DNA from: Mycobacterium colombiense | GTDB taxonomy: Bacteria; Actinomycetota; Actinomycetes; Mycobacteriales; Mycobacteriaceae | Direction of reading: 5' to 3' | NCBI RefSeq assembly: GCF_003284975.1 | Contig: NZ_QMEU01000042.1 | Location: 1-36,235, forward strand | DNA length: 36,235 bases | Shown here: piece by piece, positions 30,001 to 36,235 of the stretch | How the letters are laid out: the number at the start of each line of letters is the position of its first letter | Numbering within the stretch: position 1 is the stretch's first letter | The notes under the pieces: generated by a model | What the model saw: only the letters and a program-made list of their open reading frames with translations | What the model was told of the DNA's origin: nothing | Databases searched by the model: none | Translations under genes and position numbers: made by a program

Positions 30001-30371
30001 GCATAATTCGCGTCGTCGCGCAATTGGATCTCACCGGTGTGTATGCCGATGCGCACCCGGATCGGCGCCAACTGGGCGCGCTGCAACTCCAGCGCACACG
30101 CCACCGCATCCGATGCCCGGGCGAACGCGGCCACAAAGCTATCGCCCTCACCCTGTTCGAGCGGGCGCACCCCGTCATGCGCAGCGACCGACTCGTTCAC
30201 TGTCTTGTTGAGCCGGGCCAGCGCGTCGGTCATCTGCGCGGGTTGCGTTTCCCATAGCCGCGTCGAGCCCTCAACATCGGCCAGCAGCAATGTCACCGTT
30301 CCGGTCGGCAGCAACTCGACCACGCCCAAATCGTCCCAGGTTAGCGGCGTTATCTCCGCGTGTTGGCTCAT
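27075..30371 (-). CDS. Large adenylate cyclase-like / NB-ARC ATPase / TPR / LuxR-family regulator
   Basis: The ATG at 30371 (MSQHAE) gives 1098 residues; ATG 30407 is also in frame, and neither has a strong ribosome-binding site. Domains: class III nucleotide cyclase (about 24-150) with metal Asp D32 and D77 and transition-state N129/R133, but with Q73 and N122 where Lys and Asp normally select adenine. Next is an NB-ARC/AAA ATPase with Walker A GAGGAGKT (237-244) and Walker B LLVLDN (308-313), then a helical TPR-like region (about 550-1000), then a LuxR HTH (about 1036-1098) with NKEIGARLFISPRTVQTHL. It resembles M. tuberculosis Rv0386/Rv0890c/Rv1358/Rv2488c. Third-position A/T looks commoner than in neighbours. 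It is divergent from the P450 gene. Confidence 0.9.
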   Translation of the reverse strand: MSQHAEITPLTWDDLGVVELLPTGTVTLLLADVEGSTRLWETQPAQMTDALARLNKTVNESVAAHDGVRPLEQGEGDSFVAAFARASDAVACALELQRAQLAPIRVRIGIHTGEIQLRDDANYAGPTINRTARLRDLAHGGQTVLSGATESMVMDRLPDDVWLADLGSYPLRDVPRPERVVQLCHPDLRNDFPPLRVRTAVASHNLPAQLTSFVGRQHQMKELQQLVGGNRLVTLTGAGGAGKTRLSVEVAAALNGEFSDGIWYVDLAPITNSAVAPLTVARTLGLPDQPGRSTVDLLLRFFGDKRMLLVLDNCEHLLDASVAMVVELLAACPNLAILTTSREPLGVAGELTWRVPSLSLNDEAIELFTDRARRARPDFVVDQDNTPQVIEICARLDGMPLAIELAAARVRALSPDQILDSLHDRFRLLTGGARTAVRRQQTLRASVDWSHALLTEPEQVLFRRLAAFAGGFDFDAAQSVGADGEVERYQLLDQLSLLVDKSLVVADDTGTGMRYRLLETVRQYAQEKLGESGEATQVRTRHRDYYTTRAIALATRGLAGVDPLIRWAQLEIENLRTAYGWSRENSDIETAMRLILSLQPLWLRTGRVGEALAGLDAVLTDEGPLPIPPAVRAGAVIERQFLAAWLGLPTELSAAQDALVVARQLNDPALIIRALITCAMTAVYTPEVVQRYFAEATGLVRAAGDRWTLCQILSHQATASAMSGEPTAARAAAEEGRDLADALGDRFYSRNCRTWLVVALMMQGNLVEAAEIARCLATEAAEAGDVLMNVYGCLVHGVVLARQGHGPAAHAAGQSAGIAAEVLGGVSEDSVYAVLADAALAAGDGTAAMQFCEKAWEHSNPLREVFTRSTNPIAQAALASGDVPTARRWADENIALTPGWQRVPALVVRAYIALAQDDPGQAERDAHQALTIADGTCGYLHVDDALECLARLAAANGSHQHAARLLGAAEAIRQRMDHPRFPMYEADYASTVAKIREALAQKDFDAVWAEGAALSTEEAITYAQRGRGERKRPAAGWGSLTPMETDVVRLVQEGLGNKEIGARLFISPRTVQTHLTHVYAKLGLTSRVQLVQEAGRHA

Positions 30372-30459
30372 GTTAGCCAGGATTGTGCCTTCGACGGGGC
30401 AAAACATCGGCCAGAGCGCGCAGATCCACCCTCGCTGGCCCCGGATCTACGACCCCCTA

Positions 30460-30476
30460 CGCGCAAAATATGCGCG
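30460..30476. promoter_or_regulatory. 17-bp inverted repeat in the luxR/P450 divergent promoter
   Basis: CGCGCA (30460-30465) and TGCGCG (30471-30476) are perfect arms around AAATA, the only AT-rich core in this 170-bp divergent gap. The size and symmetry fit an operator for a dimeric regulator, possibly the neighbouring LuxR protein; that link is inference. Confidence 0.5.
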
Positions 30477-30541
30477 CCGTGGCGGATGGTCTTCGCCGCG
30501 GCGGGCCGGATAGTCGACTCAACCCGACCGAGGAGACCCCG

Positions 30542-31786
30542 ATGACCATCGCCCAAACGACCACCTGCCGGAACGTTTTCGACGCCGGCCTGCCCGTCAT
30601 CGCCTATGACCACCTCACCGACCCCAACGAGGCGCACCACGTCATCGACGCCGCCCGCGAGCTGTCGCCGATCGCGATTGGCCCGCACGGACCGGAAGTG
30701 CTCAGCTACGACCTGGTCCGAACCGTGTTGCGCGACAGCAGATTCGTCACCGCCCGCGGCCTCGGGCTCGACCTGCAAGGCGTCACCTCGGGCCCGCTGT
30801 GGGACCGGGCGATCAGCAATATCCTCGGGCTCGACGGCGACGCGCATCATCGGCTGCGCCGGCTGGTGTCCAAGGCTTTCGCACCCCGGGGCGCCGAGCG
30901 GCTGCGCGCGCTCGTCGTCGACATCATCACCGGGTTGGTCGAACCACTCACCGCCATCGGGCACTGCGACGTCGTCTCCGACATCGCGCGCCGCTACCCC
31001 ACGCCGGTCATCTGCGCGCTGTTGGGCGCACCACCCGAAGACTGGCCACTGTTCAGCGCCTGGACCGATGACATCAAGAAGATCTTCGATTGGAACGTCG
31101 CCGAGGACGGCCCGGCGATCCTGGCCGCGTGGGATCAGCTCGACGCCTACCTCGAGGAACTGATCGCGCGGCGACGCACATCGCTGTCCGACGACCTGAT
31201 CTCCGAGCTCATTCGCACCGAAGACGACGGTGACCGGCTGACCCACGACGAACTGCTGATGCTGTGCGCGACGCTGCTCGGCGCCGGCACCGACACCACG
31301 CGCAACCAGCTGGCCGCCGCGGTGCAGACGCTGGCCGACCACCCCGACCAGTGGGCTTTGCTTGCCGAGCGCCCCGAGCTGGCCGCCGACGCAGTCCATG
31401 AGCTGATGCGTTACTCCCCAATCATTTTCGGCACCATCCGCCAGGCCGCCGAGGACGTAGAGCTGGCCGGAGTCTGCATTCCCGCCGGCACCTTGGTGCT
31501 CGCCAACACCGCCGCGGCCAACCGCGACCCGAGCGTGTACGACCGGCCCGACCGCGTCGACATCACCCGCGACGCGCCTCCGGCGATGCTCACCTTCGGC
31601 GGTGGAGTGCACTACTGCCTCGGCGCACACCTCGCGCGCCTGGAACTCACCGAAGCGCTGCGGGTAATCACCCGACGCATGCCCAACCCCCGCTGCACCG
31701 GCCCGGTCCCGTGGAAGGCCATCAGCGGAATCACCGGGCCCATGACTCTGCCGCTGGAGTTCGATGTCGCTACTGTTCAGTCATGA
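30542..31786 (+). CDS. Cytochrome P450
   Basis: This soluble class I bacterial P450 has 414 residues; the ATG at 30542 follows GAGGAG at 30530-30535. Signatures: oxygen-binding I-helix GAGTDTTR (about 248-255), K-helix ExxR in HELMRYSP, and heme-binding FGGGVHYCLGAHLAR with axial Cys359. The C-helix region GDAHHRLRRLVSKAF is also typical. A ferredoxin and reductase would be needed but are not encoded nearby. The stop overlaps the SDR start (ATGA), so the two probably act in one oxidative pathway, with hydroxylation followed by dehydrogenation. The CYP family cannot be assigned by eye; substrate unknown. I recall no P450 between lpqT and rplY in M. tuberculosis. Confidence 0.95.
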   Translation: MTIAQTTTCRNVFDAGLPVIAYDHLTDPNEAHHVIDAARELSPIAIGPHGPEVLSYDLVRTVLRDSRFVTARGLGLDLQGVTSGPLWDRAISNILGLDGDAHHRLRRLVSKAFAPRGAERLRALVVDIITGLVEPLTAIGHCDVVSDIARRYPTPVICALLGAPPEDWPLFSAWTDDIKKIFDWNVAEDGPAILAAWDQLDAYLEELIARRRTSLSDDLISELIRTEDDGDRLTHDELLMLCATLLGAGTDTTRNQLAAAVQTLADHPDQWALLAERPELAADAVHELMRYSPIIFGTIRQAAEDVELAGVCIPAGTLVLANTAAANRDPSVYDRPDRVDITRDAPPAMLTFGGGVHYCLGAHLARLELTEALRVITRRMPNPRCTGPVPWKAISGITGPMTLPLEFDVATVQS

Positions 31787-32652
31787 CTGGCTGGACCGCC
31801 GCAGATCTCCCGACGTTCGCCGAACGAACCGTCATCGTCACCGGTGCCAACAGCGGGTTGGGGTTCGTGACCGCCCGCGAGCTGGCACGACGAGGGGCCA
31901 CGATCATCATGGCCGTGCGCAACATCCGCAAGGGCGAGACCGCCGCCCGTCAGATGGCCGGCCAGGTCGAGGTGCGTGAGCTCGACCTGCAGGACCTGTC
32001 GTCGGTGCACCGGTTCGCCGACGGGGTGAGCCAGGCCGATGTGCTGATCAACAACGCCGGCATCATGGCCGCCCCCTTCGCGCTGACGGTCGACGGCTTC
32101 GAGACCCAGATCGGCACCAATCACCTCGGCCATTTCGCGCTGACCAACCTGCTGCTGCCCAAGCTGACCGACCGGGTGGTCACGGTGTCGTCGATGGCGC
32201 ATTGGCCGGGAAGCATCAACCTCGACGACCTGAATTGGCAGCACCGGCGGTACTCGCCGTGGCTGGCCTACAGCCAGTCCAAGCTCGCCAACCTGCTGTT
32301 CACCAGCGAGCTGCAGCGCCGCCTGACCGCGGCCGGCTCCCCGCTGCGCGCGCTCGCCGCCCACCCCGGCTACTCGCACACCAACCTGCAGGGCGCCTCC
32401 GGGCGCAAGCTCGGTGACACGCTGATGTCGGCCGTCACGCGGGTGGTCGCCACCAACGCCGACTTCGGCGCGCGCCAAACGCTGTACGCGGCGTCCCAGG
32501 ATCTGCCCGGCGACACCTTCGTCGGCCCCCGCTTCGGCCAGATGGGCCGCACCCAACCGGTCGCCCGCAGCCGACGCGCCCGCGACACCGCCACCGCCGC
32601 GGCGCTGTGGTCGCTGTCCGAGCAGCTCACCAAGACCAAATTTCCCCTCTGA
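31783..32652 (+). CDS. Short-chain dehydrogenase/reductase (retinol dehydrogenase/oxidoreductase-like)
   Basis: This NAD(P)-dependent SDR has 289 residues from ATG 31783, which overlaps the P450 stop by 4 nt; the frame also runs 24 codons upstream inside the P450 gene but that part has no support. Rossmann motif TGANSGLG (20-27), NNAG (89-92), catalytic Ser around 135-136 in VTVSSMAHW, and YxxxK as Y162/K166 in AYSQSKLANL. The overall pattern, with N111/TNHLGHFALTNLLLP and the HPGYSHTNL segment, resembles the WW-domain oxidoreductase/protochlorophyllide-reductase-like SDRs common in mycobacteria. It probably oxidises or reduces the product of the P450. Confidence 0.92.
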   Translation: MTGWTAADLPTFAERTVIVTGANSGLGFVTARELARRGATIIMAVRNIRKGETAARQMAGQVEVRELDLQDLSSVHRFADGVSQADVLINNAGIMAAPFALTVDGFETQIGTNHLGHFALTNLLLPKLTDRVVTVSSMAHWPGSINLDDLNWQHRRYSPWLAYSQSKLANLLFTSELQRRLTAAGSPLRALAAHPGYSHTNLQGASGRKLGDTLMSAVTRVVATNADFGARQTLYAASQDLPGDTFVGPRFGQMGRTQPVARSRRARDTATAAALWSLSEQLTKTKFPL

Positions 32653-32788
32653 GGTGCGGATGCGCTAACCTGGCCGGGCGTCACGGCGAGGGTGGCTGGC
32701 TGACCAGCACCGTTATCGACGGAGACCGACGAATCGTCGCGACCCCGGCCGTGCCCCGAAACACAGGCGAGCACACAGGAGCGACACG
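32653..32788 (+). promoter_or_regulatory. rplY promoter and leader
   Basis: This 136-nt gap lies between the SDR stop and rplY. TAACCT (32666-32671) fits a -10 hexamer (TANNNT) about 118 bases before the start, without an evident -35. Upstream of the ATG, AGGAGCG (32777-32783) is the ribosome-binding site. A leader of this length leaves room for regulation, but I see no recognised element. Confidence 0.45.
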
Positions 32789-33457
32789 ATGGCCAAGCAA
32801 GCACTCAACCAGTTGAAGGTCGCCGTTCGCGGCGAGACCGGCAAGGGCGCGTCCCGGCGAGCCCGCCGCGACGGCAAGATCCCGGCCGTCCTCTACGGCC
32901 ACGGCACCGACCCGCAGCACCTGGAGCTGCCCGGCCACGACTTCGCCGCGGTGCTGCGCCACGCCGGCACCAACGCCGTGCTGACCCTCGACATCGAGGG
33001 CTCCGAGCAGCTGGCCCTGACGAAGTCGCTCGACATCCACCCCATCCGCCGCACCATTCAGCACGCCGACCTGCTGGTCGTGCGTCGCGGCGAGAAGGTC
33101 GTCGTCGAGGTCCGCGTCGTCATCGAGGGCGAGCCCGTGCCCGGCACGCTGGTGACCCAGGACGCCAGCGCCATCGAGATCGAGGCCGACGCCCTGTCGA
33201 TTCCCGAGCAGCTGGCGGTGTCGGTTGAGGGCGCCGAGCCGGGCACCCAGTTCACCGCCGGACAGATCACCCTGCCCAGCGGCGTCAACCTGATCTCCGA
33301 CCCGGAGACGCTGGTGGTCAACGTGGTCACCGCGCCGACCGCCGAGGAACTCGCCGAAGAGGGCGCGGGCGAGGTCACCGAGGAAGCGGCGGCCGCCGAA
33401 GGCGAAGCGGAGGCCGAGGCCGGCGACGACGAGGCCGCCGAAGCCGAGTCCGAGTAG
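32789..33457 (+). CDS. rplY: 50S ribosomal protein L25/general stress protein Ctc
   Basis: This is the long, Ctc/TL5-type L25 that binds 5S rRNA, 222 residues. The N-terminal L25 beta-barrel (about 5-95) has [22 protein letters not shown], and the C-terminal TL5 domain (about 100-185) contains VDVEIEGEPV-like [13 protein letters not shown] and [20 protein letters not shown]. The last 35 residues are an acidic Glu/Ala tail, as in other mycobacteria. ATG with AGGAGCG upstream. It is followed by pth after 12 nt, the standard rplY-pth pair, linking ribosome structure with recycling of peptidyl-tRNA. Confidence 0.96.
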   Translation: MAKQALNQLKVAVRGETGKGASRRARRDGKIPAVLYGHGTDPQHLELPGHDFAAVLRHAGTNAVLTLDIEGSEQLALTKSLDIHPIRRTIQHADLLVVRRGEKVVVEVRVVIEGEPVPGTLVTQDASAIEIEADALSIPEQLAVSVEGAEPGTQFTAGQITLPSGVNLISDPETLVVNVVTAPTAEELAEEGAGEVTEEAAAAEGEAEAEAGDDEAAEAESE

Positions 33458-33469
33458 GCGGATCACAAC

Positions 33470-34045
33470 GTGGCCGAGCCGTTGCTGGTGGTCGGCCTGG
33501 GCAATCCCGGAGACAACTACGCCCGCACCCGGCACAACGTCGGGTTCATGGTCGCCGACCTGCTCGCGGCCCGGATGGGTTCGAAGTTCAAGGCGCACAA
33601 GCGGTCCGGCGCCGAGATCGTCAGCGGCCGCCTCGCCGGGCGGTCGGTGGTGGTGGCCAAGCCGCGTTGCTACATGAACGAATCCGGCCGTCAGATCGGC
33701 CCGTTGGCGAAGTTCTACTCGGTGACACCGGGCGACCTCATCGTCATCCACGACGACCTCGACTTGGACTTCGGGCGCATCCGGCTCAAGATCGGCGGCG
33801 GCGAAGGCGGCCACAACGGTCTGCGCTCGGTCGTTAACGCCTTGGGCAGCAAGGACTTTCAACGGGTCCGCATCGGCATCGGCCGTCCGCCGGGACGCAA
33901 GGACCCGGCGGCGTTCGTGTTGGAAGCCTTCAGCGCCGCCGAGCGCGCCGAGGTCCCCACCATCTGCGAGCAGGCCGCCGATGCCACCGAGTTGCTGATC
34001 GAAGTGGGGCTAGAGCCCGCGCAGAACCAGGTCCACGCCTGGTAG
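33470..34045 (+). CDS. pth: Peptidyl-tRNA hydrolase
   Basis: Pth cleaves the ester bond of peptidyl-tRNAs released prematurely from ribosomes, an essential function. GTG at 33470 gives 191 residues, the known mycobacterial length. Catalytic and binding residues are present: N12 in [18 protein letters not shown], the general-base H22, [11 protein letters not shown], the Asp in [10 protein letters not shown], and [13 protein letters not shown]. It ends with the family pattern [14 protein letters not shown] and a short tail. It is co-transcribed with rplY and converges on the pks16-like gene, with 15 nt between stops. Confidence 0.97.
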   Translation: MAEPLLVVGLGNPGDNYARTRHNVGFMVADLLAARMGSKFKAHKRSGAEIVSGRLAGRSVVVAKPRCYMNESGRQIGPLAKFYSVTPGDLIVIHDDLDLDFGRIRLKIGGGEGGHNGLRSVVNALGSKDFQRVRIGIGRPPGRKDPAAFVLEAFSAAERAEVPTICEQAADATELLIEVGLEPAQNQVHAW

Positions 34046-34060
34046 CCGGGCCAGGCCGGG

Positions 34061-35695
34061 CTAGGTGACCAGGCTGACGGAGGTCGACCGGCGCAGCTTG
34101 CCCGACGGCGTCTTCGGGATGGTGCCCGGCCCGAGCACCACCACGTTGCGCGGCCGCACGTCGACCTCGGCCACCACCTCGCGGGCGACCTGATGCTCGA
34201 TGCGGCGCACCTCGGCCTGATCCTGGAAGGCGTTGGACTCCACCGCCACGGCGAAGGTCTCGCGGGAGTGGCCGGCGTCCAGCCGCACCGCCACGGCGCA
34301 GCCGGGCCGCACGCCCTCTACGCGGCAGGCGGCGCGCTCGATGTCGGTGGGATAGATGTTGCGGCCCGCCATGATGATGACGTCCTTGACTCGGCCGCAG
34401 ACCACGACGTGACCCTCCTCGGTCAGGTAGCCCAAATCACCTGTGTCATACCAGCCGTTCTCGTCCTGGGCCGAGATGAAACCGCCCATGGTGAGGTAGC
34501 CGGGCGTCAACGATTCGCCACGCAGCTCGATGACACCCACGCCGCGGGCGGGCATCACGTCGCCGTTCTCGTCGATGATGCGCGCCTCGAGGTCGGCCAA
34601 CAGCGGCCCGAGCGTGGCCAGCCGGCGGGTGTTGCCCTTGGTGGCCGGGACGGCGCGGCGCAGAGCGGCCAACAGGTCGGCGTCCACCTCGTCGACGACC
34701 AGACCGGCATTGCACTCCGAAAACGACACGGCCAGCGTGGTTTCGGCCATGCCGTAGGCGGGCAGGATCGCCGAGGGCCGCAGGCCGAACGGCGCGCCGG
34801 CGTCCAGCAGGTCCTCGACGTCGGCGGGTTCGACGGGCTCGGCGCCGGACAGCGCGAACCGCAGTGTGGACAGGTCGAAGTCGCCGGGCTTGGCGTTGCG
34901 GCGCAACCGCTTGGCCAGCAGCGCGTAGGCGAAGTTGGGCGCCGCGGTCATGGTGCCCTTGTACTTGTCGATGAGCTTGGCCCACAGCAGCGTGTCGCGC
35001 AGGAAGTCCATCGGGGTGACCTTGACCAGCTCGGCGCCGAAGTACATGGGGATGGTGAGGAAGCCGACCATGCCCATGTCGTGGAAGCAGGGCAGCCAGC
35101 TGACCATGACGTCCTTGTTGACGTCGTACTGGGCGCCGATGAACATCGCCTCGGCGTTGGAGTAGATGTTGCGGTGAGTGATCTGCACGGCCTTGGGTGA
35201 CCCGGTGGATCCCGACGTCAGCTGCATCAGCGCGAGCGCGTCCTCGCCGACCTCGACGGGGTCGATCGGCTCGGCGGCGAGCAGGTCGGTGACGGTGACG
35301 ACCTGAATACCCTTTTCCTCGAGCACCGGGATGGCCACCAGGAAGGGCTCCGAGACGACGACGGCCTTTGCCTCGATCATGCCGATGACGTTCATGGTGT
35401 CCTCGGCCCACACGGCCAGGTCCGTGCGCGGCGTGGGCTGGTGCAGCATGGTCAGGCTGGCCCCACGCATCCACAGGCCCTGCGCCGTCGGCGCGATCTC
35501 CACCGGGTAACCCGCGAGCACGCCGACCGCGTCACCGGGCCCGATGCCGGCAGCGGCCAGGCCACCGGCGATGCGGCGCGCGCGCTCGTGGACCTCGCCC
35601 CAGGTGTGGCGGACCGGTTCGTGGGGTTCACCGGTGACCATGCCCGTCGTCGCGGACCGGGCATTGCGGTACATCTTCTCGGTAAACCTGCTCAC
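34061..35695 (-). CDS. pks16: Pks16/FadD-like fatty acyl-AMP ligase or acyl-CoA synthetase
   Basis: This member of the ANL adenylating superfamily starts with GTG at 35695, preceded by GAGGAGG, and has 544 residues, which I recall as the length of M. tuberculosis Pks16 (Rv1013). Despite the name it has no ketosynthase. ATP-binding motif [12 protein letters not shown] (159-170), aromatic motif [16 protein letters not shown], and a C-terminal GKLRR with the catalytic Lys (near 534) are all present. A signal [18 protein letters not shown] suggests the long-chain-acid branch. It activates a fatty acid as acyl-AMP, for transfer to CoA or an acyl carrier. Upstream lies a 337-nt gap with a terminator. 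The symbol is traditional. Confidence 0.9.
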   Translation of the reverse strand: MSRFTEKMYRNARSATTGMVTGEPHEPVRHTWGEVHERARRIAGGLAAAGIGPGDAVGVLAGYPVEIAPTAQGLWMRGASLTMLHQPTPRTDLAVWAEDTMNVIGMIEAKAVVVSEPFLVAIPVLEEKGIQVVTVTDLLAAEPIDPVEVGEDALALMQLTSGSTGSPKAVQITHRNIYSNAEAMFIGAQYDVNKDVMVSWLPCFHDMGMVGFLTIPMYFGAELVKVTPMDFLRDTLLWAKLIDKYKGTMTAAPNFAYALLAKRLRRNAKPGDFDLSTLRFALSGAEPVEPADVEDLLDAGAPFGLRPSAILPAYGMAETTLAVSFSECNAGLVVDEVDADLLAALRRAVPATKGNTRRLATLGPLLADLEARIIDENGDVMPARGVGVIELRGESLTPGYLTMGGFISAQDENGWYDTGDLGYLTEEGHVVVCGRVKDVIIMAGRNIYPTDIERAACRVEGVRPGCAVAVRLDAGHSRETFAVAVESNAFQDQAEVRRIEHQVAREVVAEVDVRPRNVVVLGPGTIPKTPSGKLRRSTSVSLVT

Positions 35696-36032
35696 AAAGT
35701 CCTCCTCGGTTCCAGCCCTCGGCCCAACGCCCGGAATCTCATGTTCCGCCCGGTGGGTAACACTTCGCCGCAAGCACGCAAACACGGTTGGGCGGCGGTT
35801 ACGTCTCGGATCGGTGATGCGTCCACACCCGCCGTGACGAGGCGGCAATCGCCGGCCCGATGAGCGCGAATCGGGGCCGGGAAAACTCGGCGGGACCCAT
35901 GAATTAATCGTCCGCCGGAGCGCCCGGCGGACGATGCATTTGAGTGATCTTGCTCAACGCTTCCCGTCACCGCGGATTATCTTAAACTCCTCTTAGGGAC
36001 GCGCCAAACCAATGCACAAAATGGGAAAAGAT
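35696..36032 (-). other. Intergenic region between ispE and pks16-like gene
   Basis: No gene is recognised here. The segment holds the pks16 ribosome-binding site (35700-35707), a 12-bp hairpin at 35907-35935 and an AT-rich patch (35976-36000). On the minus strand this patch reads TAAGAT (35984-35979), a possible -10, but it lies before the hairpin. In M. tuberculosis a small gene, Rv1012, is annotated between these two; I see no equivalent. Confidence 0.5.
35907..35935 (-). terminator. 12-bp hairpin, probable ispE terminator
   Basis: ATCGTCCGCCGG (35907-35918) pairs perfectly with CCGGCGGACGAT (35924-35935) around a 5-nt loop, 98 bases after the ispE stop. On the minus strand it is followed by TAATTCATG, a weak T-containing tail. 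It separates ispE from pks16. Confidence 0.65.
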
Positions 36033-36235
36033 TCACACTTCGGTGGGTGCGGGGACCACCCGCGCACCGGCCACCGGCCCGCTGGCCACCCGCACCGTGC
36101 GGCACACACCCGCCCCCGACACCTCGGTGCCGACGTCGACCGCCGCGGCCGCCGACGGGCACAGGAAGGCACACGTCGGGCCCGACCCGGACACGATGCC
36201 GGCCAGCGCCCACGGCCGCGCCGGCCGGCAACCCG
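36033..36235 (-). CDS. ispE: 4-diphosphocytidyl-2-C-methyl-D-erythritol kinase IspE, C-terminal end
   Basis: Only the last 66 or so codons are in the window, ending TGA at 36035-36033. The GHMP-kinase third motif is visible as [11 protein letters not shown], followed by an Ala/Val-rich end and APTEV. IspE phosphorylates CDP-methylerythritol in the MEP pathway to isoprenoid precursors, which mycobacteria need for decaprenyl phosphate and menaquinone. Location next to pks16 agrees with the remembered Rv1011-Rv1013 order. The start and first three quarters lie outside. Confidence 0.88.
   Translation of the reverse strand, partial: GCRPARPWALAGIVSGSGPTCAFLCPSAAAAVDVGTEVSGAGVCRTVRVASGPVAGARVVPAPTEV

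Overview
The window is high-GC actinobacterial chromosome, almost certainly from a slow-growing Mycobacterium. The evidence is an EsxN/EsxI-type WXG100 gene, trcRS, kdpFABCDE, mycobacterial lipoproteins LpqU and LpqT, and the gene order mfd-mazG-lpqU-eno-ftsB-like-DUF501-ppx2 and glmU-prs-lpqT-rplY-pth-pks16-ispE. From memory this is the M. tuberculosis Rv1037c-Rv1011 neighbourhood read in reverse, with several added genes and one rearrangement. The content fits an environmental or opportunistic relative (M. avium-complex-like); the species cannot be fixed from the sequence alone.

Layout. (1) 1-282: nearly complete esx gene and a strong terminator hairpin. (2) 459-11222: potassium and signalling block, all on +. 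TrcR/TrcS is followed by a 27-codon membrane micro-ORF, kdpF, kdpA, kdpB, an enlarged kdpC, kdpD and kdpE, nearly all overlapping or touching. (3) 11302-20905: minus-strand block of conserved genes, transcribed from mfd down to ppx2 and a small hypothetical gene that lies between 26-bp inverted repeats. A possible structured RNA leader precedes lpqU. (4) 21036-23303: a LysA-like PLP decarboxylase, a TetR regulator and tRNA-Gln(UUG). (5) 23504-27073: glmU, prs, an ArsC-like reductase and lpqT, all on +. (6) 27075-32652: accessory island with a 1098-aa cyclase/ATPase/LuxR regulator, divergent from a cytochrome P450-SDR pair, with a palindrome between them. (7) 32789-36235: rplY-pth (+), a Pks16/FadD adenylating enzyme (-), a terminator hairpin and the 3' end of ispE (-).

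How the genes work together. KdpFABC is a high-affinity K+ pump and KdpDE its sensor-regulator; here they form one co-directional operon directly behind trcRS. Eno, the FtsB-like protein, MazG, Mfd and Ppx2 are housekeeping functions: glycolysis, division, nucleotide-pool cleaning, transcription-coupled repair and polyphosphate metabolism. GlmU and Prs supply UDP-GlcNAc and PRPP, and PRPP also feeds arabinan precursor synthesis. The most unusual parts are the KdpC with a Cys-containing insert of about 100 residues, the unannotated micro-ORF before kdpF, the second LysA-like gene, the inverted-repeat-flanked hypothetical gene, and the cyclase-LuxR/P450 divergon. No CRISPR array or intact insertion sequence was seen.
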